This document shows, piece by piece, positions 41,287 through 52,374 of a DNA stretch of 64,000 nt. How positions within the stretch are numbered: position 1 is the first letter of the stretch; each line of letters opens with the position of its first letter. Position numbers and translations under genes: made by a program. The DNA comes from Warburgia ugandensis (lineage: Eukaryota; Streptophyta; Magnoliopsida; Canellales; Canellaceae): the NCBI GenBank assembly GCA_035236585.1, contig CP141136.1, forward strand, positions 29,480,449 to 29,544,448. The letters are read 5' to 3'. The notes below the pieces were generated by a model, which saw nothing but the letters and a program-made list of their open reading frames with translations, made no database searches and was not told the DNA's origin.

Positions 41287-41579
41287 ATGTAGGTATCCAC
41301 GAGTAGATGTAAAGGCCACTTGCATGGCATGCATTAAATGTCTATGTCCAAAAAACATAGGAAATTCTACCAAATTTTTGGTAAAATTGTACCACTTATT
41401 TCATCGAAAATCCTTGTTGCGATAAAAGAAAATGACACTCGGTGTTTTAAAAGTAAATTTAAAAGAAAATATTCTTCTACTGCATTATATTGTTTTTACA
41501 AATTTGTTTTCAAATATGGATCTATCCCGTATTATTAATTTTGTATTAAAAATGTATAAGAAAACCCCGATTGTGATGT
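41287..41579 (+). repeat. Outer gypsy LTR, 3' end resumed
   Basis: It diverges from, but is homologous to, the last 160 bp of the inner LTR (shared ATGACACT-GG-TTTT, AAATATTCTTCTACTGCATT, and TTTAAAAATG before the end). Copia coding sequence resumes right after it, which defines the right edge of the insertion at about 41580. Confidence 0.6.
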
Positions 41580-42172
41580 TACTGATTATCAAAGGACTCC
41601 ACACTTTTCTCATCTTAATGCTATCAAATGTATTCTATGTTATGTGAGGGGGACAACTCAGCGTGGTCTTATATTTCAATGGTCTTCGGAACTTTCTCCA
41701 CATGCCTCTTCCGATCCTCGCTGGCTAAAGAAGCTAATGATCTAGGTCCACCTCAGGTACGTGCATCATTCTTGGTCCGAATATTTTATCTTAGATGGCA
41801 AAGAAATACCAACTGTATCTCGTTCTATTGCAGAAGCGGAATATTGGGCCCTAGTTATTACTGCATCGGGAATTGATTCGGTTATTTTTTAGAGAAACTG
41901 GGTTCCATTATATCAACCTCCCACTCCCTTTTGTGACAATATCTCTGACATTCATATAGCTGCAAATCCTGTCTTTCATGCATGCTCACGCCACAGAGAA
42001 ATTGATTATCATTTTGTGCATGAGCCACTCAACAGGGGAGCTATGCAGGTTGTACATGTTTCGTCTAATGACCAGCTTGCGATCTTTTCATGAAAGGATT
42101 GTCCCAAGATCTATTTCATTAGCTCTCCGTCAAGCCCAAACTCCATGCCACACTGTTCCGCTTGAAGAGGGG
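41580..42172 (+). pseudogene. Ty1/copia RNase H and C-terminus
   Basis: Frames read TDYQRTPHFSHLNAIKCILC then YVRGTTQRGLIF (41581-41675). RNase H motifs follow: SIAEAEYWALV (about 41825-41860), FCDNISDIHIAANPVFHA (41932-41985) and EIDYHFVHEPLNRG, then SSNDQLAIF. This completes the copia element begun at 31960. The part between SDP and YQRT (the VGSLQYL..TRPDI segment) is missing, so some copia sequence was lost at or before the LTR insertion. A polypurine tract (GAAGAGGGG, 42164-42172) closes the internal region. Confidence 0.85.
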
Positions 42173-42391
42173 TGTAAAGTAGCAAGTCATCTACTATTGC
42201 CCATCTTAATCTTTGACTGATCCTTTTAGCTTACAGTTGTACAAATCATTGATTCTTCTTATTTGTTTATGGCAGATATGTTCTTGTGATATTATCTCTA
42301 GCTCATTGTAATTATTTATTGTAATCTATTTATACAGATGATCAATGGAGTTGACTATCAAGTCATTATGCACAGCATCTCGTCTCTTTCA
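42173..42391 (+). repeat. 3' LTR of the copia element
   Basis: It starts TGTAAAGTAG directly after the polypurine tract. A TTGTAATTATTTATTGTAATC segment with a TATTTATA-like box follows, and CTCTTTCA at about 42391 could be the end. Length (about 220 bp) is normal for a small copia LTR. The 5' LTR is missing, so the right boundary cannot be confirmed by comparison. Confidence 0.55.
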
Positions 42392-44274
42392 CGGTGGTAA
42401 TTCACTTCTGACTCATCAATCCTGCGCTAAAAGAATTCATAGATTTAAATGAATAGATGATGATGCTGTTATTTAACCCAAATTCCTAAAGTGGGTATTC
42501 TTTTTGCAGCAACGATTCTGAAAATAGAGGCAAAAATATGCATACTTTATGCTATTACTTTCATCATCCTGACACCCACTGTGCCTTCTTTTTTAAGAGG
42601 ATTGTAGCTTCTATTCTCTCAAAATATTATCTTTTCCAGCTTTGTTTTTCATTACTGGCCAAGTACGCCCAAGATTTTGTAGCTTTATATGATTCAGACT
42701 CCAACGATTGGAACGCAGTTTTAATGGTTTACGCTTCATGATTTTGCCAATACCAATAAAGTATTACATCCTATGTAAAGAAGTTACTTCTCTTGCAATG
42801 AAGTAAAAGTTTATTTCTCTCATAAATACCGAATGAGAGTCACCAAGTAGATTTAGGTTACTGGTACAAAATTGCTACCAAATGGCTACAAGAGTTGGAC
42901 ATTTGCTGATGGCTTTTGTAATACCATTCTTGCAATGCAAGCAGATTGCACGAAGTAAATCTCACTCTTGTAGAATCTCTTGAAATCCAAGCTTTTGCGA
43001 ACAAGCTCACGAGGTATTTTTGCTGGATGGATTTGTATGCTTTTGGTGTTTGTTTTAATGGAGGCCATTTAACAGAATCGCAGGACTCATTGCACAGATC
43101 GGCCAGCCCTAGTGATTTCGTGTTTGTGATTGGCTCATGTGGTTACTTCTGTCTTTTGATACTCGGATTTTGTGTTTTATGTTAAACTGTTATGGCAATA
43201 ACCCGATCAAAAACCGCCAAGGCAGACAGGCTGAACAGCCCCATGATGCCAATACATGGAGAAGGATCACCCTAAGACCCTTGCTGAGGTTGTTCCAAGG
43301 TCCTAGCAATCGTCCAGACTGAGACCCCGGCTCTGTCCACATCCAGGACCCTTTTAAATGAACGGAAGAAGGCTGATGAGCATAAGAGCCGGGTTAAGTC
43401 AGATTATCATCAGCTTCATGCTTTCGTCTATGCCACGGTTGATGCCTCCTCTGTGGTCATTGCCCAAATCCAGTCTCTAGGTGATACCTTACATTTGGGT
43501 ATCGACAGGTCTGACGTACTTAGAGGCTGAGGACCACGCAGAAGACAGCAAGAAGGCACCAGGCCTGGCCCTGCTTGATGTCCAACAAGCATAATCACGC
43601 TACTGAGAAAACCCGCTTCGAGCCAAGGAACACAGAAAACAACCAGGAGACACCGGTCCTCGACCCAAAAGTTTACCTTCCAGTTGAGAGACCTGACCTT
43701 TTGGTGAATCTCGTTCTGTTTAAATATCTCAGGAGTTTTGGAACTTTGACTATTTTCGGGGATTGATTTCTTTAATGCTTCATGCACGAGGATATTGGTA
43801 CTGCGTGTGAATGTGGTGGCCGCAAAGAGAAGCGATGGTGGATTGCATGGTCCGTCGTGTTCAGCTCATTTGTCCACTTTTGGATGTCTAACAGGTCAAA
43901 GCGTATTTACGATAGGATTATCCTTCCCACATGGCTATTGACATACATCATCCAAAACTGGAGCCGTGAGTTGAATGAGTCTGGGCCCCAGAAAATGTAG
44001 TTTGACGTGTTTGTCTTTGCTATCACTTAGCATTGTTCTACGTCGACATGCACACAAATATATAGTGCAATAGATCTCCGTTAAATTTTCGTTTGACAGA
44101 TTTAAGCTTCCAGCCTCTGGGCTCCCAACGCCTTGGTTTTGTTCTTCAAGTACTGAAGGCTCAGAAAATCAACTGTAGAATTGGGCCGCTCTAAGTACAA
44201 AGTAAGCTCGCTGTGTAAAAACTGGAAGCGGAAAGGAGATCCTTCTTTTAGAAATAGAAAGCATCTCAGAGACT
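42392..44274. other. Unassigned, G+C-richer stretch with short open frames
   Basis: This differs in texture from the surrounding AT-rich repeats, especially at 43190-44270. Open frames of 60-119 codons occur on both strands (42946-43185 and 43782-44000 on the plus strand, 43428-43787 on the minus strand). I do not recognise any domain with confidence. The plus frame at 43840-43990 (KRWWIAWSVVFSSFVHFWMS then NRSKRIYD) has the tryptophan-rich look of LINE C-termini, but the match is weak. It could be LINE 5' sequence belonging to the DUF4283 fragment that follows, a captured gene fragment, or organellar or other inserted DNA. Confidence 0.35.
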
Positions 44275-44640
44275 TCTGAGTCCAAATCCCATAAAATGAA
44301 TCTTTATGACTCTTTACTTGTGATTATTTCTCAGAATGATGACCAGGTTGACATTAACTTGGGTAAGTTGACACTTCTTGCTAGACTCGTGAATCGTAAA
44401 ATTAAACATATGGATTTTCTGAGCCTTCTGGAATCCATCTGGAAAATGAAAAATCGTCTCAAGGTCAATGACTTGGGGTACTGTGTTTGCAAATATATTT
44501 CTAACTTCCGATGATCTTTCATGTGTTCGCACGCGTGGTCGATGGAGAGTCACAGGGACTACTTTGATTCTCAAACCCTGGAAAACTTGTCTTCGTTTAA
44601 CACCAAAGATGAATTTTATAAACATCTAGAACGAACCTAG
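44275..44640 (+). pseudogene. DUF4283-like domain, LINE ORF1 fragment
   Basis: Plus-strand residues LARLVNRKIKHMDFLSLLESIW, KMKNRLKVNDLGYCVCK, then in a shifted frame SDDLSCVRTRGRWRVTGTTL and ILKPWKT. This follows the DUF4283 pattern (a G-K/R-L-V stretch, L..SIW, F-x-x-x-x-D/R-x-x-V, GPW.F..H.L.LKPW). The domain occurs in ORF1 of plant L1-type LINEs and in related zinc-knuckle proteins that bind RNA. A frameshift lies near 44505. No LINE reverse transcriptase follows, so it is an isolated fragment. Confidence 0.6.
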
Positions 44641-44699
44641 AAGCCCAAGTTCTTTATTCCATGGTTCCTAAATTATTTTTTAAGCAATGAGCTTAATAC

Positions 44700-46865
44700 A
44701 AATATCAGATAATGAAATACTATGAATGGTGAAAAGGTTTCCTTTATTTATCCTCCTATAGGTTCATTAAGACTATCTACTTCCAACAAAATTCTTGAAA
44801 CTGTAGCTTATGCTACACAAGGAAACTTTCAAACAATTTATGATCATAATGTAATAATTAAACAAAGTAATTATACTAACCTTTTCCCACAAATTGTAGG
44901 AGAACAAGTAATAAAAATAGAAGAAGGAATTAATAAAATTTTAGACAACATAAAAGAAGTAAAACTTAAGAAAAAAAAGCACAAAATCCTTCAAAAATTG
45001 AACCCTCTTTAAAGCCTCCTCCTAAAATTAATAATTTCAAAATGAAAGAAGATCAGAGCGACATAATGAAGGCTATTAAAGAAAGACTTCATAACTTAAA
45101 ACTTAGTACCCTGTCAATTCAAGGATCTGAAACTGAGTGGATTAAGTCAGATAATAAAATAGAAATTTCAAACAAAACAAGTTCAGATAATATGTATGAA
45201 ACTGAAATAATGCAAGTCCAAACCTAATTTTCACAAATAAATGCAAGTCCAAACCTCAAAAACTAAGGATAATAATAATAATAATTCTTATTGTCAAAGA
45301 AAGCGTAATATACTTAGAAATTATAAAGATGCAAAATACTGAAAAGGAATTGTTGAGATGAATAATTTGTCCATAAATGTCCTTTCACAATCTCAATAAG
45401 ATCTACTTAATATAGTAGATCAAGTAGAGAATAAAAATCTCAAGAAAATAATATTTGAAAATTACTTAAAATTGCTTTAGACAATAAAGAGGAAGATAAT
45501 AAAGTTATTGATACAGACAATGTCTGCAAGATGTTAGAAGTAACTTGAAGGTTAAACAACAAACCTTAAATTTCAAACAATGTTACCATACAAGATCTAA
45601 GAAGAGAAATTAACACTCTCAAAATAGAAATTGCATTAATAAAAAATGAGAAAAAGTCTAATATTCAAAAGGTTAAACAATTTGGGAAAAAAAAGAAAAG
45701 AATTTTGAAAAATGAGAAACTTCAAATACAAAAGAAAATGCATTATATTTAGACACAATAATACAAATAACCTCCCAAAAATGCTATACTAACATAACCA
45801 TTGCCAATGGTACTACATTGATTTATTTGTTCTTGTAGATAGTGGGGCTAATATTAACCACATACAAGAAGGTTTGATCCCTTTAAAATATTTTGAAACA
45901 ACTTCTTAAAGTCTAACTTCGACAAGTAATAATAAGCTGAAAATAAAATACAAATTGACAAATTTGGTTGTCTGTAATGATAATATTTGTATTCTGACTT
46001 CATTTCTATTAGTTAAGGACCTTCATGAATTTATTTTACAAAAGAACAAAAGTAGTTTTATTTGAAATTTATTACATATCCACAAACACATTTTCTAAAT
46101 GAGGCAAGAAAAATTTTGTTGAGAGAACAACAAATTAATTTTATCTGTTAAGAGATATCTTATCTTAACATCAAGAAAACTCTTCAAAATAATGATTTCC
46201 AAAATAAATGTGAAGACTATCTCAATTATTTCCTTAAAGAATTATGTAATGAACTTCATAATGCTTTCTAGAATAAGAAAGCCCACATGGTTTCTCTTCC
46301 CTGTGAAGAATCTTTTAATGAGAAAAATATTCCAACCAAAGCTAGACTAGCTCAAATGAATTCCACATACCTAGAACTATGTAAAAATGATATCAATGAC
46401 CTAATAAGCAAAAAATTAATAGGAATGTCCTCTTCTCCATGGAGTTGTACTTCATTCTATGTTAAAAGGTACTAGAACAAGAAAGAGGGAAAGCTAGATT
46501 GGTAATAAACTATAAGCCTCTTAATAAACTTCTCAAATGGATCAGGTACCCAAATCCTCGTAAAAGGGATCTACTTAACAAACTACAAGGTGCTCTAATA
46601 TTTTTCATATTTGATCTAAAATCTAGATATTAGCAAATTCACAATACTAAAACAAATAGGTATAAGACTGCATTTATAGTTCCTTTTGGACACTTTGAAT
46701 GGAATGTTATGCCTTCGGTTTAAAAAATACCCCTTCTAAATTTCAAAACATTACCTATGATTATTTTTAATCCTTATATCCAATTTATCATTACTTATAT
46801 TTTCAAAATCAATTGATCAGCACTTCAAACACTTAGAAATTTTCAAATGGTTGGTAAAAAAGAAT
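44700..46865 (+). pseudogene. Endogenous pararetrovirus-like (Caulimoviridae) polyprotein, 5' part up to the RT
   Basis: Plus-strand frames in order: an open stretch at 44722-45012 ending in a lysine-rich segment, a second at 45042-45227, and a degraded middle. An aspartic-protease-like VDSGA motif lies at 45837-45851. The beginning of a reverse transcriptase is at 46287-46475, of the caulimovirid or related type, with an SPWSC-like block. RT fragments then continue to 46865. Many stops and frameshifts make it an old integrated copy unable to produce virus. The call rests on the RT and protease blocks. An unusual Ty3/gypsy relative is the main alternative. A CACTA transposon interrupts the RT at 46866. 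Confidence 0.7.
46863..46865. other. Target site duplication (left), AAT
   Basis: AAT occurs immediately before the left terminal repeat and again at 62214-62216 after the right one. A 3-bp duplication is the hallmark of CACTA insertion. Confidence 0.85.
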
Positions 46866-46884
46866 CATACTATACAAGAGGGGC
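46866..46884 (+). repeat. Left terminal inverted repeat of the CACTA
   Basis: CATACTATACAAGAGGGGC. Compared with the right end, the diagnostic CACTA start has become CATAC, best explained by loss of one C. Confidence 0.8.
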
Positions 46885-47515
46885 ATTAAGAAATCGCTTA
46901 TTTTACTGACGACTTCATAAATATTTTAGAAGTCAGTTGAAAATAAACAACTTTAAAAATATAGACTTAAGAAGTCGTTTAACTATAAGCGATTTAAAAA
47001 ACTGGTGTGAAGAGGGAATTTTTTGTGAGAAGCACTTTTAAAGTCATTTAACATTAAACAACTTCAAAAGCTCATGACTTTTAAGGTCATTTAGTTGTAA
47101 ACAACTTTAAAAATCAATAACTTTTAAAGTCATTTTACATAAGCGACTTCAAAAGTATAATAAAAAATTTAGCATGAATATTATATTTAGCAGGAAAGAA
47201 AGTGACCAATTTTTAAAGTCATTTATTCTAAGCGACTTTAAAAGTGTGAGAAAAAATTTGGCGAGATTATTAATATTACACAGGAATGGACTTTTAAAGT
47301 CATTTAACACAAAGCGACTTCAAAAGTCAACAGCTTTTGAAGTCATTTAATCATATGACTTTAAAAGTCTTTAACTTTTGAAGTCACTTTTGTGAAGTGA
47401 CTTTAAAAGTCAATTCTCATATATGCTTTCAAAGTCATTTAGTACTAAGAGACTTCAAAAGTGAGAGACTTTTAAAGTCATTTAGTGCTAAACGACTTCT
47501 GAAGTCCTTGTTAAT
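46885..47515. repeat. Left subterminal array of AAAGTC palindromes
   Basis: About fifteen units alternate CTTTTAAAGTCATTTA and AACGACTTCAAAAGT, paired as imperfect palindromes of about 35-50 bp. Such arrays are the presumed binding sites for CACTA-encoded proteins. The spacing is irregular. Confidence 0.88.
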
Positions 47516-47700
47516 TTATAAATAGCTTTCAACATCTTATTTTTTATTGTATCCTCTTCTTCTCATGGGTTCCCTAACGGCTTCCTCCTTGGTCCTTATT
47601 CTTCTCTCTTTTTTCCCTTCGTTCTTTCTATTTTTATATTTTGACTGCTTTTGTCATGAAAAAAATTGTAAGTAAACCATAACTTCTTTTAAATCACGAA

Positions 47701-47702
<2 letters not shown>

Positions 47703-47764
<62 letters not shown>
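47703..47764. repeat. (CT)n microsatellite
   Basis: About 30 CT units upstream of the transposase, in what would be the 5' untranslated or promoter region of the CACTA. Confidence 0.95.
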
Positions 47765-47766
<2 letters not shown>

Positions 47767-48876
47767 TTTTCATTTCATTTTATATATCGTGTAGGTTTTC
47801 TCACTATTTCATTGAAAATGACAACTACTTCTCTCTTCAAGCCTCACTATTGAAGAAAAGGACAATATTATGATTTGTGGTTCTCACCCAAAATTAGGAT
47901 TTGATGAAGAGTGGTGGTTATACCACCAACTTTTGGCCAAAAAAATTGAAGCACACTCTTTCTCTCTCCATAGAATGGGTTTCACCTAAATATTAGGCCA
48001 AATTTTGATGAAAAAGAGCATATTTGCTCTTTGATCTTGTATTAATAAGATCTAATAATATGTAATCTTTGATATATATGTAAAATTAGATGTAATCAAA
48101 AAATAATTTGATTTCCTTGTTGATGTGTTTGTTTATGTATATGCGTTATATATGTTTGTGTTTGTAAAATAAGTTTCATTGTGTATTTATGTAAGCTATA
48201 ATGTACAAAAAGTAAATAAATATATATTTAATGTGAAAATTTAAAAATATTAAAGTCATTTTATGTAAATGACTTTAAAAGTGCATACTTTTAATGTCAC
48301 TTTTAATGTCATTTATAGATAAAAGACTTTAAAAGTGTGGACTTTTAAAGTTCTTTCCATAAAAACGACTTTAAAAGTGTGCACTTTTAAAGTCCCTTTT
48401 ATGGAAACGACTTCAATTGTACATCTATTTCAAGTGTTATTTCATTGACTTCCACGATGCCTTTTTGCTCTGTGTCTAGTAGCTGTGCACAAAAACTAAA
48501 CCAAATTTCAGTTTCCCTACTCTGAACCAAATCCTACCTATGGATTGGAATTACATTCACAAATTTGGGGTCAATATTGATTATTAAATGTTGGTTAGTA
48601 TCTCTATGTTTGTCTTGTATGTATTTATGCATATTTGAAGAATTTTTACAAGGTTGTGGGTTCGAAAATTTTCTTTTGAAAGTTGAATTTCATTTGAGAA
48701 TGTCTATCATATTTTTATTTTATTTCATTATTAATTGAAAATTTACATGAAATGTAGTTATTTTAATACTTTTAAATCTTGTATATCTAATGTTTATTTA
48801 GTAAAATGTCTAACCTAATCTTTTCATATCTAACAACTCTCCATGCAAATTTGCTTTGATTTCTTGTTATAATAGA
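47765..48876. other. CACTA 5' region with a second short AAAGTC array
   Basis: This is non-coding between the CT tract and the transposase start. At 48250-48420 there are four more AAAGTC/GACTTT palindrome pairs, separated from the main subterminal array by about 700 bp. The rest is AT-rich and could hold promoter and intron sequence, but nothing specific is recognised. Confidence 0.6.
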
Positions 48877-51567
48877 CAAATATGCTTGGACGACTGCGAT
48901 AAGAATATTGAAAGAATATGAGAGAATAGAAAATTTCATAGAGTTTGCACTTACAACAGGTGTTGATTGTAATCGCATGAGGTTTCCATGCTCAAAATAT
49001 GAAAACTTGAAAAAAATAACTGTAGGGGTGTTGAGAGAACACTTGTGCTTCAATGGAATCGATGAAAGCTACCACCCATGGATTTCGCATGGAGAAGAAC
49101 TTCTACATAGGCCCTTGATAAGGCCTGGAAGATATTATCAAGACACTGTAGGAAGTGTTGGAGAGACTATAGTTGTATTGATATTTTGAGATGCATATGA
49201 TGACTTCGAAGATGACGTTGAATAATTTCATACTACATTAGAGGAAGCTAATAAATCATTGTACCCTGAGTGTAAAGATCATATTAAGCTATCTACAGTG
49301 GTAGAACTTTACAATGTGAAATCAAGATTTGGTTTTTCAGATCAAGGTTTTACAAAAGTCTTGAAAGTAGTGGGTAAGATTCTATCGAAGGATAATAAAT
49401 TGGCGAGGTCCACATGAAAGGCAAAGAAAACTATGGTTGCACTAGGGTTGAAGTATGAGAGATACATGCATGTCCCAATGATTGCATGTTGTATATGAAG
49501 GAGCATAAGAATAAAACTACATGCCTCACTTGTGGACAGCCAAGATGAAAGTTAAAAAAGAATTCAACTAAGATAGTTACAGAAATTCTTGCAAAGGTTC
49601 ATGGTACTTTCCCCCTATTCTAAGGTTTAAAAGAATGTTTTATATAATAGAAAAAATGAAGAAATTAGTGTGGCATGCCAATGACAGAGTAGATGATAGC
49701 TTTTCACCCCATCCAACAGATAGCTCAACATGGAAGCTCGTAGATTTCATCTGGCCTAATTTTGGTGAAGAACCTAGAAACCTACAACTAGCATTATCTG
49801 CATATGGGATTAATCCTCATGGTTCTATGAGTAGCAAGTGTAGTTGTTGGCCCATTATATTAATTTGTTACAACCTTCCACCATCTCTATACATGAAGAG
49901 GAAGTTCGTGATGTTAACTATGTTGATATTGGGTTAAAAGCAATTAGAGAATAACATTGAAATGTACTTGTCTCCCTTGATTGATGATCTTGAGATATTA
50001 TGGGATAAGAGTTGAAGCATATTACTCATACAAGAAAGAGTCATTCACTCTAAAGGATATATTGTTGTGGACAATAAGCAACTTCCCTGCATACGGTAGT
50101 TTGTCTGGATGCACTGTGAAGGAATACAATGCTTGTGATATCTGTAGTGATCAAACATGTGCGTACTACTTAAACATGGTAGGAAAATGACATTCCTTTG
50201 GCATAGAAGATGGTTGCGTAGAGACCATTCATATCGTTTTAAGAAGGGAGAATTTACTAGGAGTGCAGAAATAAGGACACCTCCAAAGATGTTGATAGGA
50301 CGATAGGTATTAGAGCAAGTTGAAAACATTAATGAAGTAAATGTGCAAGTAAAAGTAATTATTGATGTTGTTGGAAGAAGAAATCAATATTCTTTAGTCT
50401 GGCATACTGAAAATCACTCCATATACGCCATGTGCTTGATGTCATGCACATTAAGAAGAATGTGTGTGAAAGCTTGACTGGTACCTTGCTTAATATCCTG
50501 GGAAAAATAAAGCATGGACTTATAGCTTGAATGGATCTTATGAACATGGGTTTGAAGAGGAGGTTGCACTTAAAGGATAAGGGTAGTTGAGGAACATACC
50601 TGCCTAAGGCAAATTATACTCTTGATAGAGAGAAGAGGAGAATAATGTGTAAAACCTTGTTTGAGCTCAAAGTCTCAAATGACTACTCTTCAAACTTTAA
50701 AAACATTGTTTATATGGAAAAGCTAAAATGGTTGGGGCTGAAGCCCCACGATTGTCAAGCATTGATGCAACAACTACTGCCCGTAGCAATACACTCAATG
50801 TTATCAGACAAAGTTTGGAAAGCTATTACAAAATTCTGCTACTTCTTTAGTGCTTTGTGCTAGAAGGTGGTTGATGTTTCAAAATTATAGGAAATTCAAG
50901 ATCATCTAATGACAACTTTGTATGAGCTTGAGACAATATTCCCACCATCCTTCTTTGACATCATGGTACACTTAACAGTGTGCCTAATTGATGAGGTCAG
51001 ACTTTGTGGGCCAGTTTACTTGTGATGAATATATCTGTTTGAGAGGTACATGAAAATTTTAAAAGGATATGTACATAATTACAACTGGCCAGAGAGCTGT
51101 ATAACCAAATGTTATATTGCAGAGGAAGGAGTGGAGTTTTGTACAAAGTACTTAGCAAGAGTGGATGCCATTAGAATCATAAGAAAGAAACAATCAGTTG
51201 CATTTCATAATCTCAAGGTTGGAGAACCTCTACCGAGTGGTTGTGTATTGACTATTAACTATAAAGAAAAAGACAAGCCACATCTTTATGTGTTGCAAAA
51301 TGTTGATGAAGTCCAACCATACATTGAGTAAGTTGATCATGCATGCACTTATGTAAAATTTAATTGTTGATGGTTAATTACATTTTCTTTTATTGCTCTA
51401 TTAATTTGTGTGTGTGTGTAGTGAAAATATGGATGTACTCAAGGCAAAGATTCTAAGTTATACAAAGAAATAGAAGTGGCTACAATTTAAGCATTGTCAC
51501 ACTTAATAATTGGCTACGTAAGAAGGTAAAATGAAAGAAATCTCACTTAATATTAGTTAAAAAACTA

Positions 51568-51599
<32 letters not shown>

Positions 51600-52374
51600 C
51601 TGTGTGTGTGTGTATGTATGTATGTATGTATGTATGTATGTATGTATGTATGTATGTATGTATGTATGTATGTATGTATGTATGTATGTATGTATGTATG
51701 TATGTATATATTAATCTTACTTAAGCCTACTTAATATGAATATATATAGATTCAAGATCTATGAGAAGTAGAAGGCAACGGTATATCAGAAATCTTGGGC
51801 TAGATGGCAATAAGACCACGGCCAAAAGTAATAAAATATGTTAAATATTCCATCAATGGTTATCAATTTTACATGAAAGACCATGATAACTCAAGAATGC
51901 AATAGAATAGTGGAGTTAGCTTAGTTGGCAATGCTACATTCTTTTCAAGTTCGAAGGATAATAGGCCAATAATGGCGAATGATATTTATTACGTGGTTAT
52001 AAGAGAGATTTGGGCCTTGGATTATACTTTCATAATTGTGGTTGTGTTTAAGTGTGATTGGGTGGAACACAACAACATCAAAACTAATGCCCTTCGATTG
52101 ACATTGGTTGACTTCAAAAGGATTGGCTATAAAAATGATCAATTTATTTTGGCATCTCAAGCAAAACAAGTATTTAACGTACAAGATTACTATAATAAAA
52201 TATGGTCAACTATTTTATCATCCTATCCCAGGGATTTTTTATGATCAAGATGATCTGGACGATACTGAAATAAATTTTCCTTATATTACCAAAACAATTC
52301 CATTAATTGAAGCAGTACTTGGTGAGAATGAGGATTATGTGCGTTACAATGGCGAGGAAGAGACTTGGGTTTGA
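48877..52374 (+). pseudogene. TNP2-like CACTA transposase, decayed
   Basis: The N-terminal block (48908-49189) has RIENFIEFALTTG, MRFPCSKYENLKK, REHLCFNGIDESYHPWISHG. The next segment has VELYNVKSRFGFSDQGF and LKYER (49290-49500). The Transposase_21 core (49635-49937) has SSTWKLVDFIWPNFGEEPRN, LQLALSAYGINPHGSMSSKC and YNLPPSLYMKRKF. A DUF4218-like block (50715-50860) has MEKLKWLGLKPHDCQALMQQ and LLPVAI. A tail block (51110-51330) and C-terminal pieces (51972-52374, including FILASQAKQVFNVQDY) follow. The protein binds and cuts the element's ends. At least a dozen stops and frame changes, plus microsatellites at 51574-51707, show that it is inactive. Introns are expected but exact splice sites cannot be set. 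Confidence 0.88.
51574..51709. repeat. Compound (TA)n-(TG)n-(TATG)n microsatellite
   Basis: A TA run, a short TG run and about 24 TATG units in tandem. It lies between exons of the transposase remnant and is probably intronic. Confidence 0.95.

Noticed and set aside
42541-42741. Possible peroxidase-like C-terminus in the 67-codon frame
   Set aside because: Only a vague KYAQDF-type similarity, with no haem-ligand or other conserved residues. Not supportable.
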